Origin: Clostridium gelidum
GTDB taxonomy: Bacteria; Bacillota; Clostridia; Clostridiales; Clostridiaceae
Direction of reading: 5' to 3'
Length of the DNA stretch: 64,000 nt
NCBI RefSeq assembly: GCF_019977655.1
Contig: NZ_AP024849.1
Span: 3,443,001 to 3,507,000, forward strand
The notes beneath the pieces are model-generated. The model made no database searches. It was not told where the DNA came from and saw only the letters and a program-made list of their open reading frames with translations. Shown piece after piece: positions 1-9,314 of the stretch (position 1 is its first letter; every line of letters starts with the position of its first letter). A program made the position numbers and the translations under genes.

Positions 1-68
1 TTTAAAATCATCCAAACACCACGACCAACATTCCCCAATCCTAGTAGTGCTATTTTTACTTTTTTCAT
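1..68 (-). CDS. hom: homoserine dehydrogenase, N-terminal fragment (cut by window edge)
   Basis: Only the first 22 codons are inside the window. They read MKKVKIALLGLGNVGRGVW, a Rossmann-fold start with the GxGxxGxG nucleotide-binding pattern typical of homoserine dehydrogenase, the NAD(P)-dependent enzyme that reduces aspartate semialdehyde to homoserine for threonine and methionine synthesis. The ATG at 68 follows an AAGGGGGG ribosome binding site. Another small Rossmann dehydrogenase is possible because only the cofactor motif is visible, but the GLGNVGRGVW wording is characteristic. Confidence 0.7.
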   Translation of the reverse strand, partial: MKKVKIALLGLGNVGRGVWMIL

Positions 69-175
69 CTTATGCCCCCCTTAAGTTACAACTATTATAA
101 ATAATAGTATACTTTCTAAGTATAATTGTTATCTTAATTTTTGGCTATATGTTTTTATTTAATATTTGAAAAAAT

Positions 176-207
176 AAATCATCTTCAAATAATTTTGAAG
201 ATGATTT
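176..207 (-). terminator. perfect 14-bp hairpin upstream of hom (terminator or attenuator)
   Basis: Positions 176-189 are perfectly complementary to 194-207 with a 4-base loop. On the minus strand the stem is followed by TTATTTTTTC, the layout of an intrinsic terminator. It lies about 110 bases upstream of the hom start and no minus-strand gene lies between it and the divergent LCP gene. It would therefore act either as an attenuator in a hom leader or as the end of a small RNA. I could not find a T-box consensus beside it. Confidence 0.55.
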
Positions 208-812
208 TATAAATTTTGTTATGCCACCTTTTATATGTTATTCATGCTTTATCCCATTATTCAATATAACGTTAATTTTTTAGGTAAAGTTTTCTCACTA
301 TGGCTGAATTTAGTTGTACTTATACATATAAGGAACACTCAATACCTATAATGGGTGTATTTTCCAGATATTAAGTTGTCACCATTTCTTATGTGCTCCA
401 TGAAAGAACCATAATATAATAAATACTATAAAACTATATCCTAAAATTAATTTTACCATCCTTATACCCACTTTCCTTTATTGTACTTTGGTTAATAATT
501 ATTATATCACTCGAAGTTCTAATATAGACAGTGTCTTATGTATTTAGGCTCTTTCTTATACTTCTCTACCCCTGTATTAAAGCATATTTAGAAATTTATA
601 AAAGGATATATTGGAAAATGTTATAAATAAATAAGTATGGGACATCAATAGATTACTACTATGATTTCAAATGGCAAAAAGATTTTACCATATTCTATTT
701 ATATTCAAATCCTCATGTAAATTATTCCAAATATAATTTTTTCACCATATATTAATATATTTCATTTGATCCTAGCATATATTATTTTGATTATCACTAA
801 GGAGGCTTTTAA
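208..812. other. divergent intergenic region between hom and the LCP gene
   Basis: About 600 bases of AT-rich DNA with no convincing open frame. It contains a short decayed transposase fragment near 638-702, described separately, and must also hold the promoter of the downstream LCP gene. I could not pick a single convincing -35/-10 pair for that gene, although an AAGGAGGC ribosome binding site is clear at 799-806. Confidence 0.5.
638..702 (+). mobile_element. short remnant of a DDE transposase gene
   Basis: This stretch of about 60 bases aligns, with scattered mismatches and single-base gaps, to 49339-49400, the 5 prime part of the decayed transposase at 49338-50070. Both copies share GGGA(A)CATCAAT, TTACTACTAT, AATGGCAAAAA and the following TATTCTATT/TACTCTATT. 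No open frame remains. It appears to be the trace of a second copy of the same element. Confidence 0.45.
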
Positions 813-1889
813 TTGTATGCAAATAGTAAACATTCAATAACAATATCTAGAAGTAAACATAAATGGCATAAACATAGAAATAAACATTCAAAAAAGAAAA
901 AAATGCCTTACAAAAAAATATTTTTTTATATAACATTTATACTATGTTTAACTCTTCTAGGATTATTAATTACAACAAATGAAAATTTGTCCAAAATAAA
1001 CAAGGTAGATATTAATAAAAATAATTTTGACCTTAAAGCAGATAATAGTGAAAATAATATTAATGAGACTCTTTCCAAAACAAATAATACTATTATCAAA
1101 GACACTAATATAACAAATATAGCTCTATTAGGAATAGATGAAACCGAAGGAACTGCAGGCCGTTCAGATTGTATTATGATATTAACAATCGATAATCAGA
1201 ATAACAAGTTAAAAATAAGCTCCATTATAAGAGATTCTTATGTAACCATTCCTACCATAAATAAGAAAGATAAAATAAACCATGCTTATGCTTTTGGTGG
1301 TTCGCAGCTTGCTCTTCAGACAATTAATCAAAATTTCAATTTAAACTTAGATAAAGTTATTGTTGTAAACTTTTCATCATTACCTCAAATAATAGATACC
1401 TTTGGCGGAATACAATTAAAAATAACAAGTGAAGAATTAAAATATATAAATAACTATATATACAATTTAAATGAACTTAATCACACTAATTCTCCTAATA
1501 TTGTAACTTCAGGAAATCAACTTGTAGATGGAACACAATCATTAGCTTATTGCAGAATACGATATACAGATGGTGGAGATTTTGAGAGGAGTCAGAGACA
1601 GAGAACATTATTAAGTAACCTTATAGAAAAGTGTGCAACTATTCCATTAACAGAATATCCCTCTCTTGACGATAAAATTTTTCCTCTCATTTATACTAAC
1701 TTAAAAAAATCAGAATTGCTTACCTTCGCTGTAAATTTAAATTCTTCTAAATCTTTAACCATATTGCAGGATAGATTTCCAAAAGATGAAGATAGTAGCG
1801 GAAAACTTATAGATGGAATTTACTATTATGTATTTGACAAAGAATTAACTACCAAGAAAATACATCAATTTATATTTTCAACAGATTAA
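813..1889 (+). CDS. LytR-CpsA-Psr (LCP) family glycopolymer transferase
   Basis: 358 residues. A very basic cytoplasmic tail (residues 1-35, rich in K, R and H) precedes one membrane helix at about 36-54 and an extracellular LCP domain at about 103-290. Conserved LCP positions are visible: GRSD at 116-119, SIIRDSYV around 137-144, and the arginine-rich CRIRYTDGGDFERSQRQR segment at 247-264. LCP enzymes move lipid-linked glycopolymers such as capsule or teichoic acid onto peptidoglycan, so this protein is a good candidate for anchoring the polysaccharides encoded next door. The start is TTG at 813, chosen because AAGGAGGC sits 7 bases upstream. It is the only intact plus-strand gene of the region, convergent with cluster A. 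Confidence 0.88.
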   Translation: MYANSKHSITISRSKHKWHKHRNKHSKKKKMPYKKIFFYITFILCLTLLGLLITTNENLSKINKVDINKNNFDLKADNSENNINETLSKTNNTIIKDTNITNIALLGIDETEGTAGRSDCIMILTIDNQNNKLKISSIIRDSYVTIPTINKKDKINHAYAFGGSQLALQTINQNFNLNLDKVIVVNFSSLPQIIDTFGGIQLKITSEELKYINNYIYNLNELNHTNSPNIVTSGNQLVDGTQSLAYCRIRYTDGGDFERSQRQRTLLSNLIEKCATIPLTEYPSLDDKIFPLIYTNLKKSELLTFAVNLNSSKSLTILQDRFPKDEDSSGKLIDGIYYYVFDKELTTKKIHQFIFSTD

Positions 1890-1935
1890 TTTTTTTGATT
1901 ATGCCTAAATAGCTATTTAAAAGTTTTTATAAATG

Positions 1936-1988
1936 AATGCCATACTTATAATTGAATTCTTTTGCTTCCTATATTTATGTATGGCATT
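1936..1988. terminator. inverted repeat between convergent genes
   Basis: AATGCCATAC at 1936-1945 is perfectly complementary to GTATGGCATT at 1979-1988, with a 33-base AT-rich loop. On the plus strand it is followed by TTGCTTT, so it may end the LCP transcript, and it could also stop cluster A transcription arriving on the minus strand. The long loop weakens the call. Confidence 0.45.
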
Positions 1989-1993
1989 TTGCT

Positions 1994-3217
1994 TTATAAA
2001 GAGTTTTCAACAAATTTATACAAACCATCTTGTACATGAATATTAAACACTCCATTATCTCCAAATACTATTTCAGAATTAGGTTCAATAATCATAATAT
2101 TATTTCTATCTATTTTGATGCTTATAATCATCTTTTCAAGATTTCTTTTACCAATATACTCTATGGCGAATCCATTATCATTAATTCCTATAAATTTTAT
2201 ATTATTTCTTAAAATATAATATTCAGCAACCTCTGTCCCTGTACAATACCAAACATTTTTATCCTTTAAATAATTAAATATAAATTTCAAACTTTCTTTA
2301 TCATCAAATATGTTAGGTAATTGTCTTCTTCCATCATCTCTTGCTGGAGAAATATGCTCCTGTATGCTGATCACTAAATTGTTTTTTAATAGAAACTCTA
2401 TTTCATTAAGCTTCTTTTTTAATAAGTAATTTTTTAATATAATCTTTGCAATTCCTTTTAATGTTTTTTTATTAGGATTAAAAATCCCTGTTAGTAATCC
2501 ACCATTTACGGTTGATGGAATATCAATCACTTCATTTTTTCCAAAGACTTTTATATCAAAACTGGTTACTGTATTAAAGTCATCACTATAAATATAGTGA
2601 TTTTTATCATTGAGCAATCCTCTATTATAATATCTACACCACCATAAAAAATCTGTTCTAGCTATACTTTCATCACTAAATTCATTAGCTTCATATCCAC
2701 AATATTTCCCACCCTTTGGATAATATCCAAAAACAGTTTTATATATTTCTTTTCCTTTATTTATAGTATCTACTGCCTCATCAATGCTTTTAAAAAGTTT
2801 CCACTCTTGTTTAAAATCACTACTTGTTTTCCCCACTTTACCATGAGTTGTTCCATGGTATGCTATCTCAAAATTCTCTTTATCATTAATACTCTTAAAA
2901 AAAGCCTTAGTTTCTTCATCACAATTTATCATTTTTGAAACTGTTTTAACTTGAGGATTTTCTATCATTCCTACTCGAGCACCAACAGGAGTAAAAAATG
3001 TAGTTTTTATATTTGGAAAATCGTTTAACACAACTTCATTCAAAAATCTAAATGATGAATTTTTATGATTTTTCCAATATCCCCAGTCTTCTTCTAAATC
3101 AACAATTCCATTTCCATTTGTATCAACCCATACATTTGCGAAATCATCAATAAAAAAAAGAACAGGCGATGCTGCATTATTGTACCACTTGCAAATTGAA
3201 ATATTCACTAATGTCAC
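1994..3217 (-). CDS. polysaccharide deacetylase-like (NodB/CE4-fold) protein with an EF-hand-like loop
   Basis: 407 residues, no signal peptide. The N-terminal part resembles a carbohydrate esterase 4 / NodB fold: SPVLFFIDDF at about 17-26 could carry the metal-binding Asp pair, and AYHGTTH near residue 119 supplies candidate metal histidines. A perfect 12-residue EF-hand loop (D32-E43, pattern DxNxNGxVxxxE) sits just after the Asp motif. The enzyme may deacetylate an amino sugar in the cluster A repeat unit, or may be a related non-enzymatic protein; I do not recognise the C-terminal 100 residues. GTG at 3217 directly follows the TAG of the upstream flippase gene and has AAAGGATATAG before it, so translation is probably coupled. 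Last gene of cluster A. Confidence 0.6.
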   Translation of the reverse strand: MTLVNISICKWYNNAASPVLFFIDDFANVWVDTNGNGIVDLEEDWGYWKNHKNSSFRFLNEVVLNDFPNIKTTFFTPVGARVGMIENPQVKTVSKMINCDEETKAFFKSINDKENFEIAYHGTTHGKVGKTSSDFKQEWKLFKSIDEAVDTINKGKEIYKTVFGYYPKGGKYCGYEANEFSDESIARTDFLWWCRYYNRGLLNDKNHYIYSDDFNTVTSFDIKVFGKNEVIDIPSTVNGGLLTGIFNPNKKTLKGIAKIILKNYLLKKKLNEIEFLLKNNLVISIQEHISPARDDGRRQLPNIFDDKESLKFIFNYLKDKNVWYCTGTEVAEYYILRNNIKFIGINDNGFAIEYIGKRNLEKMIISIKIDRNNIMIIEPNSEIVFGDNGVFNIHVQDGLYKFVENSL

Positions 3218-4690
3218 CTATATCCTTTCACTATTATTCAAGGCAAGTTTTTCCTTAGCAATATTAATTAATTTTTTTATATTGTTATAAGAAATAACTT
3301 TAAGCTTTATGCTTAAAACAACATATACTATACATATAATTACATTTAAAAATAATTCTAAGAATATATTATTAATGGTAACTTTATATATAATATAAAT
3401 AGAATATAACACTAAAAATATACAACCACATTTATAAGATTCTAATAAATTTATACCAAGGTTATAATATTTTCGTCCCATAATATAATATAGAACATTA
3501 GCAATTAAATATGCTATACATGTTGAAATTGCAGCACCATATATCCCAATTCTAGGAATTAATAAATAGTTTAATACAATATTAAGTCCAGCTGATATAA
3601 TCGAAATTAACGAATTTATAAACGTTTTATTTGCTATATGAAGTCCTAATGCATAAAATTCTGCCATGCCCCATAAATAATATGAAAATGCAATAAATAC
3701 AACTATTTTATAAGATTGATTATATTCTTCTGTAGACAATATTTTTATTGCAATATCAGAAAAAATTGATAATCCTAAAATAATAAACCAACATGCAAAA
3801 TTAAAGTAAGTAAACATTTTTTTAATTCTTAATTTTCCATCACTTTCTTTATAAGCTTGAAATTTAAATGGTGTAAATGAAGATTTAAATGGTCTTAAAA
3901 ACAATGGTTCTATTAACATTCCTATTTTATAACCCATAGAATATACTGCTACTGCACTTAAATTAATCATTCCTTTTATAAAATATCTATCAATTAGATT
4001 TAGAACCCATGCTGATATTTCACCTGGAGTAAGCCCAAGACCATAACTGAGCATTTTTTTCAAATCTTTTTTTGATAAAATAACTTTATAATTTTTTATA
4101 TCTAAAATAAATAATATAGTGAACACTATACAAAAAGAAATGAGCTGTGCTTTATAAACTCCTAGAATACCATATTGTGTTACAACTAAATAATAATACG
4201 TAAAGCATAATGTTAAAAACACTTGTAATATATTAGTTATACAAACTTTCTTTACCTTATATAACATTGAATAATAACTTGTATAAATGGATATCAAACA
4301 TAATAATATAGAATTTATAATTATATATTTAACATAACAATTGCCTAATATATCATTCCTAAAAGCAATACTAGCAATTCTACTACTTAATAAATATCCA
4401 AATATAAAGTAACATAAAAGTCCCCATAATATTGAAAATGTTAATGCTACATTTTTAAGCTTATTTTTGTCTTCAACTTCATTGAAAAATCTGCAAACAC
4501 CTGAAAATATTCCAAGTATTATAAATATGCTTAATAAGCTTTGCAATGAACTTATTAAATTATATTGACCAAACTCAGATGATGTCATATTCCTTGTATA
4601 TATTGGTATTAATATTAAATTAATAGCTTGTGTTAAAATTGATGTCAGAAAATAAAAAAAAGAATTTAACATAAATTTTTTATTATCCAT
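3218..4690 (-). CDS. Wzx-type polysaccharide flippase (cluster A)
   Basis: 490 residues with about 12-14 hydrophobic helices spread along the whole length, as in the MOP/MATE superfamily oligosaccharide flippases. The N-terminus, with MLNSFFYFLTSIL and then IPIYTRNMTSSEFGQYN, is the usual Wzx opening: helix, P-x-Y-T-R, then the S/A-x-E-F/Y-G loop. It would flip undecaprenyl-diphosphate-linked repeat units across the membrane for the cluster A polymerase (13418-14938). It overlaps the upstream GNAT-like gene by 8 bases and is followed immediately by the deacetylase-like gene, so the three are co-translated. A second flippase at 29275-30729 belongs to cluster B. Confidence 0.88.
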   Translation of the reverse strand: MDNKKFMLNSFFYFLTSILTQAINLILIPIYTRNMTSSEFGQYNLISSLQSLLSIFIILGIFSGVCRFFNEVEDKNKLKNVALTFSILWGLLCYFIFGYLLSSRIASIAFRNDILGNCYVKYIIINSILLCLISIYTSYYSMLYKVKKVCITNILQVFLTLCFTYYYLVVTQYGILGVYKAQLISFCIVFTILFILDIKNYKVILSKKDLKKMLSYGLGLTPGEISAWVLNLIDRYFIKGMINLSAVAVYSMGYKIGMLIEPLFLRPFKSSFTPFKFQAYKESDGKLRIKKMFTYFNFACWFIILGLSIFSDIAIKILSTEEYNQSYKIVVFIAFSYYLWGMAEFYALGLHIANKTFINSLISIISAGLNIVLNYLLIPRIGIYGAAISTCIAYLIANVLYYIMGRKYYNLGINLLESYKCGCIFLVLYSIYIIYKVTINNIFLELFLNVIICIVYVVLSIKLKVISYNNIKKLINIAKEKLALNNSERI

Positions 4691-5789
4691 TTTGTCTCCA
4701 AATAAATTTTATTTTTCTTAATATCATATATTTTTTTAGCAATTTTCCCTTTATAGTTTTTTCATTCCACATGTCTAACTGATAATTAAATATAAAATCA
4801 TCTGTCCACTCAAATTTCCAAGGATACCTACCAGCTCCAAAATCCAAAATATCAGCTATATTATTTTCAAAAATATATTTTATCATCTCTAAGTTAATTA
4901 TTTTACCCAAATGATACTTTTCATATTTAGGATTGTATGCTGAATTCCATGCATGCAAAACTCTTTTGTATAAGTAACATGTAGTATATATTAAAAGATC
5001 TCCATTAAGATCTTCAATTTTAAATGTTATAACCTTAGAATTATTATTGTATAGTTTCCTTATAAATTTCGAAAAAAATATATCACTGTAAGAACTTTTT
5101 CTTTCTTTTCTTCCTTTATTTTTTAATAAGTACTCTTGTTCTCTTATATGAAGCTCTGATATTTTTTCATAAACTTCTTCCTTATTATTAAATACTACTT
5201 TGAAATTATATCCTACTTCTCTTTGTAATACATTTCTATATCTTTTGTCATTTCTAGTAACAAATTCTTTCTTATATACATCATAGGTATTAAATTTTTT
5301 ATATTTCAAAATTGGACATTCAATCAAATACTTGAAATATTTGTTGTATCGTTTATTTCTTAGTATATATGCTGCTAATCTTGAGTCATTCTTGATATGC
5401 GTTAATATAATTCTCTCAAAATATTGATTTTTTGATTCTATAAACTTAAATATTTCATTTATGATATTTCCATATTTTATATTAGAAGTTCTGTCTATTA
5501 TTATTCCAAGATAATCACCTTTGCCTAAAAATCTAATATTTCTGTATGATAATATTTTTTTATTTACTTTTTCTATAATTAAAGGAGCAATTCCAATTAC
5601 AATCTTATTTGCTTCTACTACCAATATAAATAATTTCTTATTTTTATCATTCCTATATATATCCCACCATGTCCAATTATATTCGAATGTACTATAATAT
5701 GTTACATCCTTATCCTGAGATTGAAGCCTCTCCCAGTCTTCTTTTAATTTTAAAAATTCATTAGTTGTTGAGATTATTTTTATCTGCAT
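4683..5789 (-). CDS. GNAT/FemAB-like acyltransferase
   Basis: 368 residues, soluble. The pattern fits the acetyltransferase family with tandem GNAT folds related to FemAB (Pfam Acetyltransf_6, BioF2-like): an N-terminal WERLQSQDKD followed by FEYNWTWWDIYR, a central arginine-rich RNDKRYRNVLQREV stretch, and a C-terminal LGKIINLEMIKYIFEN...DFGAGRYPWKFEWTDD region. Relatives in polysaccharide clusters are thought to acylate or aminoacylate glycans, but the acceptor cannot be predicted. ATG at 5789 follows GGAAGGTGAAAA. The 3 prime end overlaps the flippase start by 8 bases, and a 114-base gap separates it from the upstream epimerase. Confidence 0.65.
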   Translation of the reverse strand: MQIKIISTTNEFLKLKEDWERLQSQDKDVTYYSTFEYNWTWWDIYRNDKNKKLFILVVEANKIVIGIAPLIIEKVNKKILSYRNIRFLGKGDYLGIIIDRTSNIKYGNIINEIFKFIESKNQYFERIILTHIKNDSRLAAYILRNKRYNKYFKYLIECPILKYKKFNTYDVYKKEFVTRNDKRYRNVLQREVGYNFKVVFNNKEEVYEKISELHIREQEYLLKNKGRKERKSSYSDIFFSKFIRKLYNNNSKVITFKIEDLNGDLLIYTTCYLYKRVLHAWNSAYNPKYEKYHLGKIINLEMIKYIFENNIADILDFGAGRYPWKFEWTDDFIFNYQLDMWNEKTIKGKLLKKYMILRKIKFIWRQNG

Positions 5790-5903
5790 TTTTCACCTTC
5801 CTACATCTAAGGCTTAATATATATTTCAATATTTTTTTGATTGTGCCTTATTACCTACCTATTTTCAAAGATATTCATTTTAATCATATGAAAACTAGTA
5901 TTC

Positions 5904-6821
5904 TTACACATTATTATCCATATACTCCTTAATATTCCTTATACCTTCTTCTAAATTAAATTCAGGCTTCCACCCAAATTCATCATATATCTTATTATAA
6001 GACATATAACTATCCCTTATATCTCCTGTTCTTTCCTCTACACATACAGGTTTTATATCTACAGCAAAGTTATTTTTCATACACTTAAATAATTTATTTA
6101 TTGACGTTTTTGTATTTGTACAAACATTATATATTCCTGATTTATTTAATTCTAAAGCTAGTACATTTACTCTTGCTACATCATTAACATAAACAAAATC
6201 TCTAATTTGTTCCCCATCTCCATATATAATTGGTGTTTCATTTTTCATAATTTTATCGCAAAATATTGCAACCACCCCGCCTTCACCAGATGAATCTTGC
6301 CTTGGTCCATAAACATTTGAATATCTTAAACACACATATTCTATACCATAAAGCTCTTTATACACACTTAAATAATGCTCAACTGTATGTTTAGACACCC
6401 CATATGGAGATATCATATCTAAAGGATGTTTTTCATCTATAGGTAAATACTTTGGTTCTCCAAAAATAGCTGCAGATGCTGGATAAATAATCTTTTTAAC
6501 ACCAACACTTTTACATGCTTCTAAAATATTAATTGTACCTAAAATATTTATTTCAGCATCTTCTAACGGTTTTTTTATGGAATTGTTTATAGATATCTGT
6601 GCTGCTTCATGTATTACATAATCTGGCTTTTCTTTTAAAAATATGTTAATTATTTTAGAATTCCTAATATCCATATTGTAAAATGTTGCTTTATTATTTA
6701 CATTTTCTTTTTTACCATGTGACATATTATCTATGATACAAACTTCATAATTTTTATCAATTAACATATCAACAATACTTGAACCAATAAAACCTGCCCC
6801 ACCTGTTACTAATACTTTCAA
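5904..6821 (-). CDS. NAD-dependent sugar epimerase/dehydratase (extended SDR, UDP-glucose 4-epimerase-like)
   Basis: 305 residues. The Rossmann motif VTGGAGFIGS lies at residues 5-14, the catalytic SAA triplet at about 116-118 (YPASAAIFGE) and the YxxxK pair at Y140/K144, all in the positions of extended short-chain dehydrogenases. Overall wording (SPYGVSKHTVEHY, RYSNVYGPRQ, IIYGDGEQIRDFVYVNDVA) is closest to UDP-glucose/GlcNAc 4-epimerases, which would supply a galacto- or uronate-configured donor to cluster A. Substrate is not certain. The start is TTG at 6821 with AGGAGATG 5 bases upstream. Confidence 0.8.
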   Translation of the reverse strand: MKVLVTGGAGFIGSSIVDMLIDKNYEVCIIDNMSHGKKENVNNKATFYNMDIRNSKIINIFLKEKPDYVIHEAAQISINNSIKKPLEDAEINILGTINILEACKSVGVKKIIYPASAAIFGEPKYLPIDEKHPLDMISPYGVSKHTVEHYLSVYKELYGIEYVCLRYSNVYGPRQDSSGEGGVVAIFCDKIMKNETPIIYGDGEQIRDFVYVNDVARVNVLALELNKSGIYNVCTNTKTSINKLFKCMKNNFAVDIKPVCVEERTGDIRDSYMSYNKIYDEFGWKPEFNLEEGIRNIKEYMDNNV

Positions 6822-6851
6822 AATATCATCTCCTAATTACATCTACTCAGA

Positions 6852-7931
6852 TTAGCCCTTAACCAATTCTTTATAAACTCTTAAAAGTTTTTTTGCATTA
6901 TCTTCAATTTTAATATTATTGATCTTTTGTTTATAATAAAAATTATTTTCAATCACATTAGTTACCTTTTTATATAAATCATCAGCATCTCTTGTTTTAA
7001 ATAAAATTGTTCCTTCAGGTCTTTTCACAACATCACTTGCTATTGTAGGAATTTTATAATATAAAGCTTCTCGTATAGATACTGAATCACCATCAGTATT
7101 GGTTGGTCGTAAAAACAATTTACTTTTTTGAAGTAAAGGATAAAATTCTGTATCCTTTACTTCAAAAATCATTATATAATTTTGAATGTTATATTCACTT
7201 ATTTTGTTTTTTAACTCTTTATAATATGATTTTTCCTCATGGTTTTCAAGTTCAGTCCCTAACAATCCTATTAATAAACTTACATTATATCCTCTATCTT
7301 TTAATTTTTTAATAAGCTCAATAAGCATATCGATTCCATATAAATCCTCATTATCATAAAATCTTACCCATCCATTTGCACTTATTAAGAATTTTGAGTC
7401 TTCTATAAAATCCCATACTTTTTGAGGAATATTATTAAAATCCTGATCACTTTCTATTGGACTTATAAATGCTGGGATATAACTTAGGTTTTTACTTTTA
7501 ACTCCCAAATCTATCAATTCATTTATTGTATTTGAATTTACACAAACAATCTTATTAATTTTTTTTATACTAAATAATAATAATCTTCTATATATCCAAT
7601 TTGATTGTTGCAGTTGATCATGCAAACTTTCACCATGGATTGTTAAAACAAGTTTCTTATTAAATATTTTAAAAAAGCCCATCAAGATTCTGATATTTCT
7701 ATTTATAGTATGAAAATGTATAATATCACATTTTAAGAAAGGTACTTTAAAAATAAATTTTTTGTATTTTCCTATCTGTTGTATATTTTTACAACTCTTA
7801 TTACAATCTTTTGATTCATTATAAATAGTAACTTCTACATTATTATTAATTAAAAAAAGCATCATTCGTTTAACATGAACTGAAATTCCACCATAAGGAG
7901 GAGGAAAAGGACCAATTATATTAACCTTCAT
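6852..7931 (-). CDS. glycosyltransferase, GT-B fold (GT4 family)
   Basis: 359 residues. The N-terminus PFPPPYGGISVHVKRM is the classic glycine-rich donor-loop opening of GT4 enzymes, and the C-terminal domain has TNTDGDSVSIREALYYKIP, a variant of the E-x7-E nucleotide-sugar site. It should transfer a sugar from a nucleotide donor to the lipid-linked repeat unit on the cytoplasmic face of the membrane. ATG at 7931 follows AAAGGGAG. It is 30 bases upstream of the epimerase gene and 54 bases downstream of the CapK-like gene, so same operon. Sugar specificity is unknown. Confidence 0.8.
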   Translation of the reverse strand: MKVNIIGPFPPPYGGISVHVKRMMLFLINNNVEVTIYNESKDCNKSCKNIQQIGKYKKFIFKVPFLKCDIIHFHTINRNIRILMGFFKIFNKKLVLTIHGESLHDQLQQSNWIYRRLLLFSIKKINKIVCVNSNTINELIDLGVKSKNLSYIPAFISPIESDQDFNNIPQKVWDFIEDSKFLISANGWVRFYDNEDLYGIDMLIELIKKLKDRGYNVSLLIGLLGTELENHEEKSYYKELKNKISEYNIQNYIMIFEVKDTEFYPLLQKSKLFLRPTNTDGDSVSIREALYYKIPTIASDVVKRPEGTILFKTRDADDLYKKVTNVIENNFYYKQKINNIKIEDNAKKLLRVYKELVKG

Positions 7932-7985
7932 TTAATACTCCCTTTATTTTTTGCTTATTGCTTATAAACTATATATTAAGTCCAT

Positions 7986-9314
7986 TTATCTAATATTATT
8001 TATAATTAATCTAGTCTTTCCTGACTTTGTTTTTGGTATTTCATCCTTGCATATTATTACAATATCAAACTTTTCTCCACCTTTAGCCTTTAGTAAATTT
8101 AACATTTTTTCTTCTATATCACTGTTAAAACTGCTTTTAGGTTTTATATGAAATTCAATCTTTCCAGGTTCATTTTGTATTACTTGGAAATGTTCTACAT
8201 ATTTCCAACAAAAATCATCTTTAATTATAGTAAGTCCATGTACTTTTTGTCCTTGTTTTGTAATTAACAATTCCTGATTTCTACCATCTAAATTTGTTAT
8301 AATTCCTTTTTCTATTATTCCTATATCTTGAGTCTTATATCTAATAAGTGGCATGGCATCATTCCAATAAGATGTACCCACTATTTCGCAGATACCATCT
8401 TCAGTAATAGAATTTTCGCTATAACTATATACATTCTCACACTTGTATGATATTTTATTATTCTCAAATATTCCCCAGGCCAAGTTACTTCTTTCCGTTA
8501 ATCCATAATGAAAAATTATAGGTACCTCATTAAATAATGAAGTACATAAACTTAATACATATTCTGTAACAATTTCTGAAGCCAAAAATATTCCTTTAAC
8601 ACCATCAATTCTTAGATTATTTAATTCCATATACTGAAGTAAATATTGAAAACTTATTGGATATGCATGAAAGAATTCTGGTTTAAATTCTTTTATTCTA
8701 TTATAAATTTCCTCTATCCATTTTACATTTAGATGATTTAAGGATATTCGCATCTTATCACCAACATATGAGCATGGATTTTCAAATTCTTTTTTTATTC
8801 CTTCACAACTCATTCTGACAATTTTAGAATATGATTTATATCCGGTTTTGCTCCACTTATAGTCAAAGAATGCTTTTTCTATTTGATTTTCTTCCTTACT
8901 TGACCAAGTTCCTAGAAATTGTCCTGTAGATCCACCATTTGTTTTATAAATTAAACCTTTTCTATTATACAAATCTGAAATAAATGCTTCGTTATTATCC
9001 ATTATTGTTTTTTTATTAAGGTAAGGAAACATATTCAATATTTCTTTTACATTATCTTTATTAATATCATTAGATTTTATATTCAAATTTAAGCTTCTAT
9101 AATAAGGTACATTTTTAATTGCATTTTTTAATATGTTTGATAACTTATCATTTAAAATATCTTCAATTTCTATATGATTATCTTGCCTTTTCAATAAATC
9201 TATAACTTCAAAATACTTATGACTATACATTACCTTTTTAGGAATCCTATTTCTTATTATATAAATTGATGAATATAGTTTATCGTTAGATTTTATTTTT
9301 TCTTTTACTCTCAT
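7986..9314 (-). CDS. CapK/phenylacetate-CoA ligase-like adenylate-forming enzyme
   Basis: 442 residues of the PaaK/CapK branch of ANL adenylating enzymes. The AMP-binding loop is visible as KTNGGSTGQFLGTW (near residue 125), followed by IFHYGLTERSNLAWG (near 265-280) and a C-terminal KTKSGKTR lysine-containing motif that closes the active site. CapK-like proteins are frequent in capsule clusters where they are presumed to activate a carboxylic acid for transfer to the glycan; the acid is unknown. ATG at 9314 directly follows the TAG of the upstream dehydrogenase fusion, and its GGGAGGT ribosome binding site lies inside that gene, indicating translational coupling. Confidence 0.8.
   Translation of the reverse strand: MRVKEKIKSNDKLYSSIYIIRNRIPKKVMYSHKYFEVIDLLKRQDNHIEIEDILNDKLSNILKNAIKNVPYYRSLNLNIKSNDINKDNVKEILNMFPYLNKKTIMDNNEAFISDLYNRKGLIYKTNGGSTGQFLGTWSSKEENQIEKAFFDYKWSKTGYKSYSKIVRMSCEGIKKEFENPCSYVGDKMRISLNHLNVKWIEEIYNRIKEFKPEFFHAYPISFQYLLQYMELNNLRIDGVKGIFLASEIVTEYVLSLCTSLFNEVPIIFHYGLTERSNLAWGIFENNKISYKCENVYSYSENSITEDGICEIVGTSYWNDAMPLIRYKTQDIGIIEKGIITNLDGRNQELLITKQGQKVHGLTIIKDDFCWKYVEHFQVIQNEPGKIEFHIKPKSSFNSDIEEKMLNLLKAKGGEKFDIVIICKDEIPKTKSGKTRLIINNIR

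Noticed and set aside
69..420. T-box or known riboswitch in front of hom
   Set aside because: Neither strand shows the T-box antiterminator consensus or another motif I can recognise; only the hairpin is reported.
7951..8151. Plus-strand open frames across cluster A and B genes
   Set aside because: They are antisense shadows of well-supported minus-strand genes, lack ribosome binding sites and have no recognisable domains.
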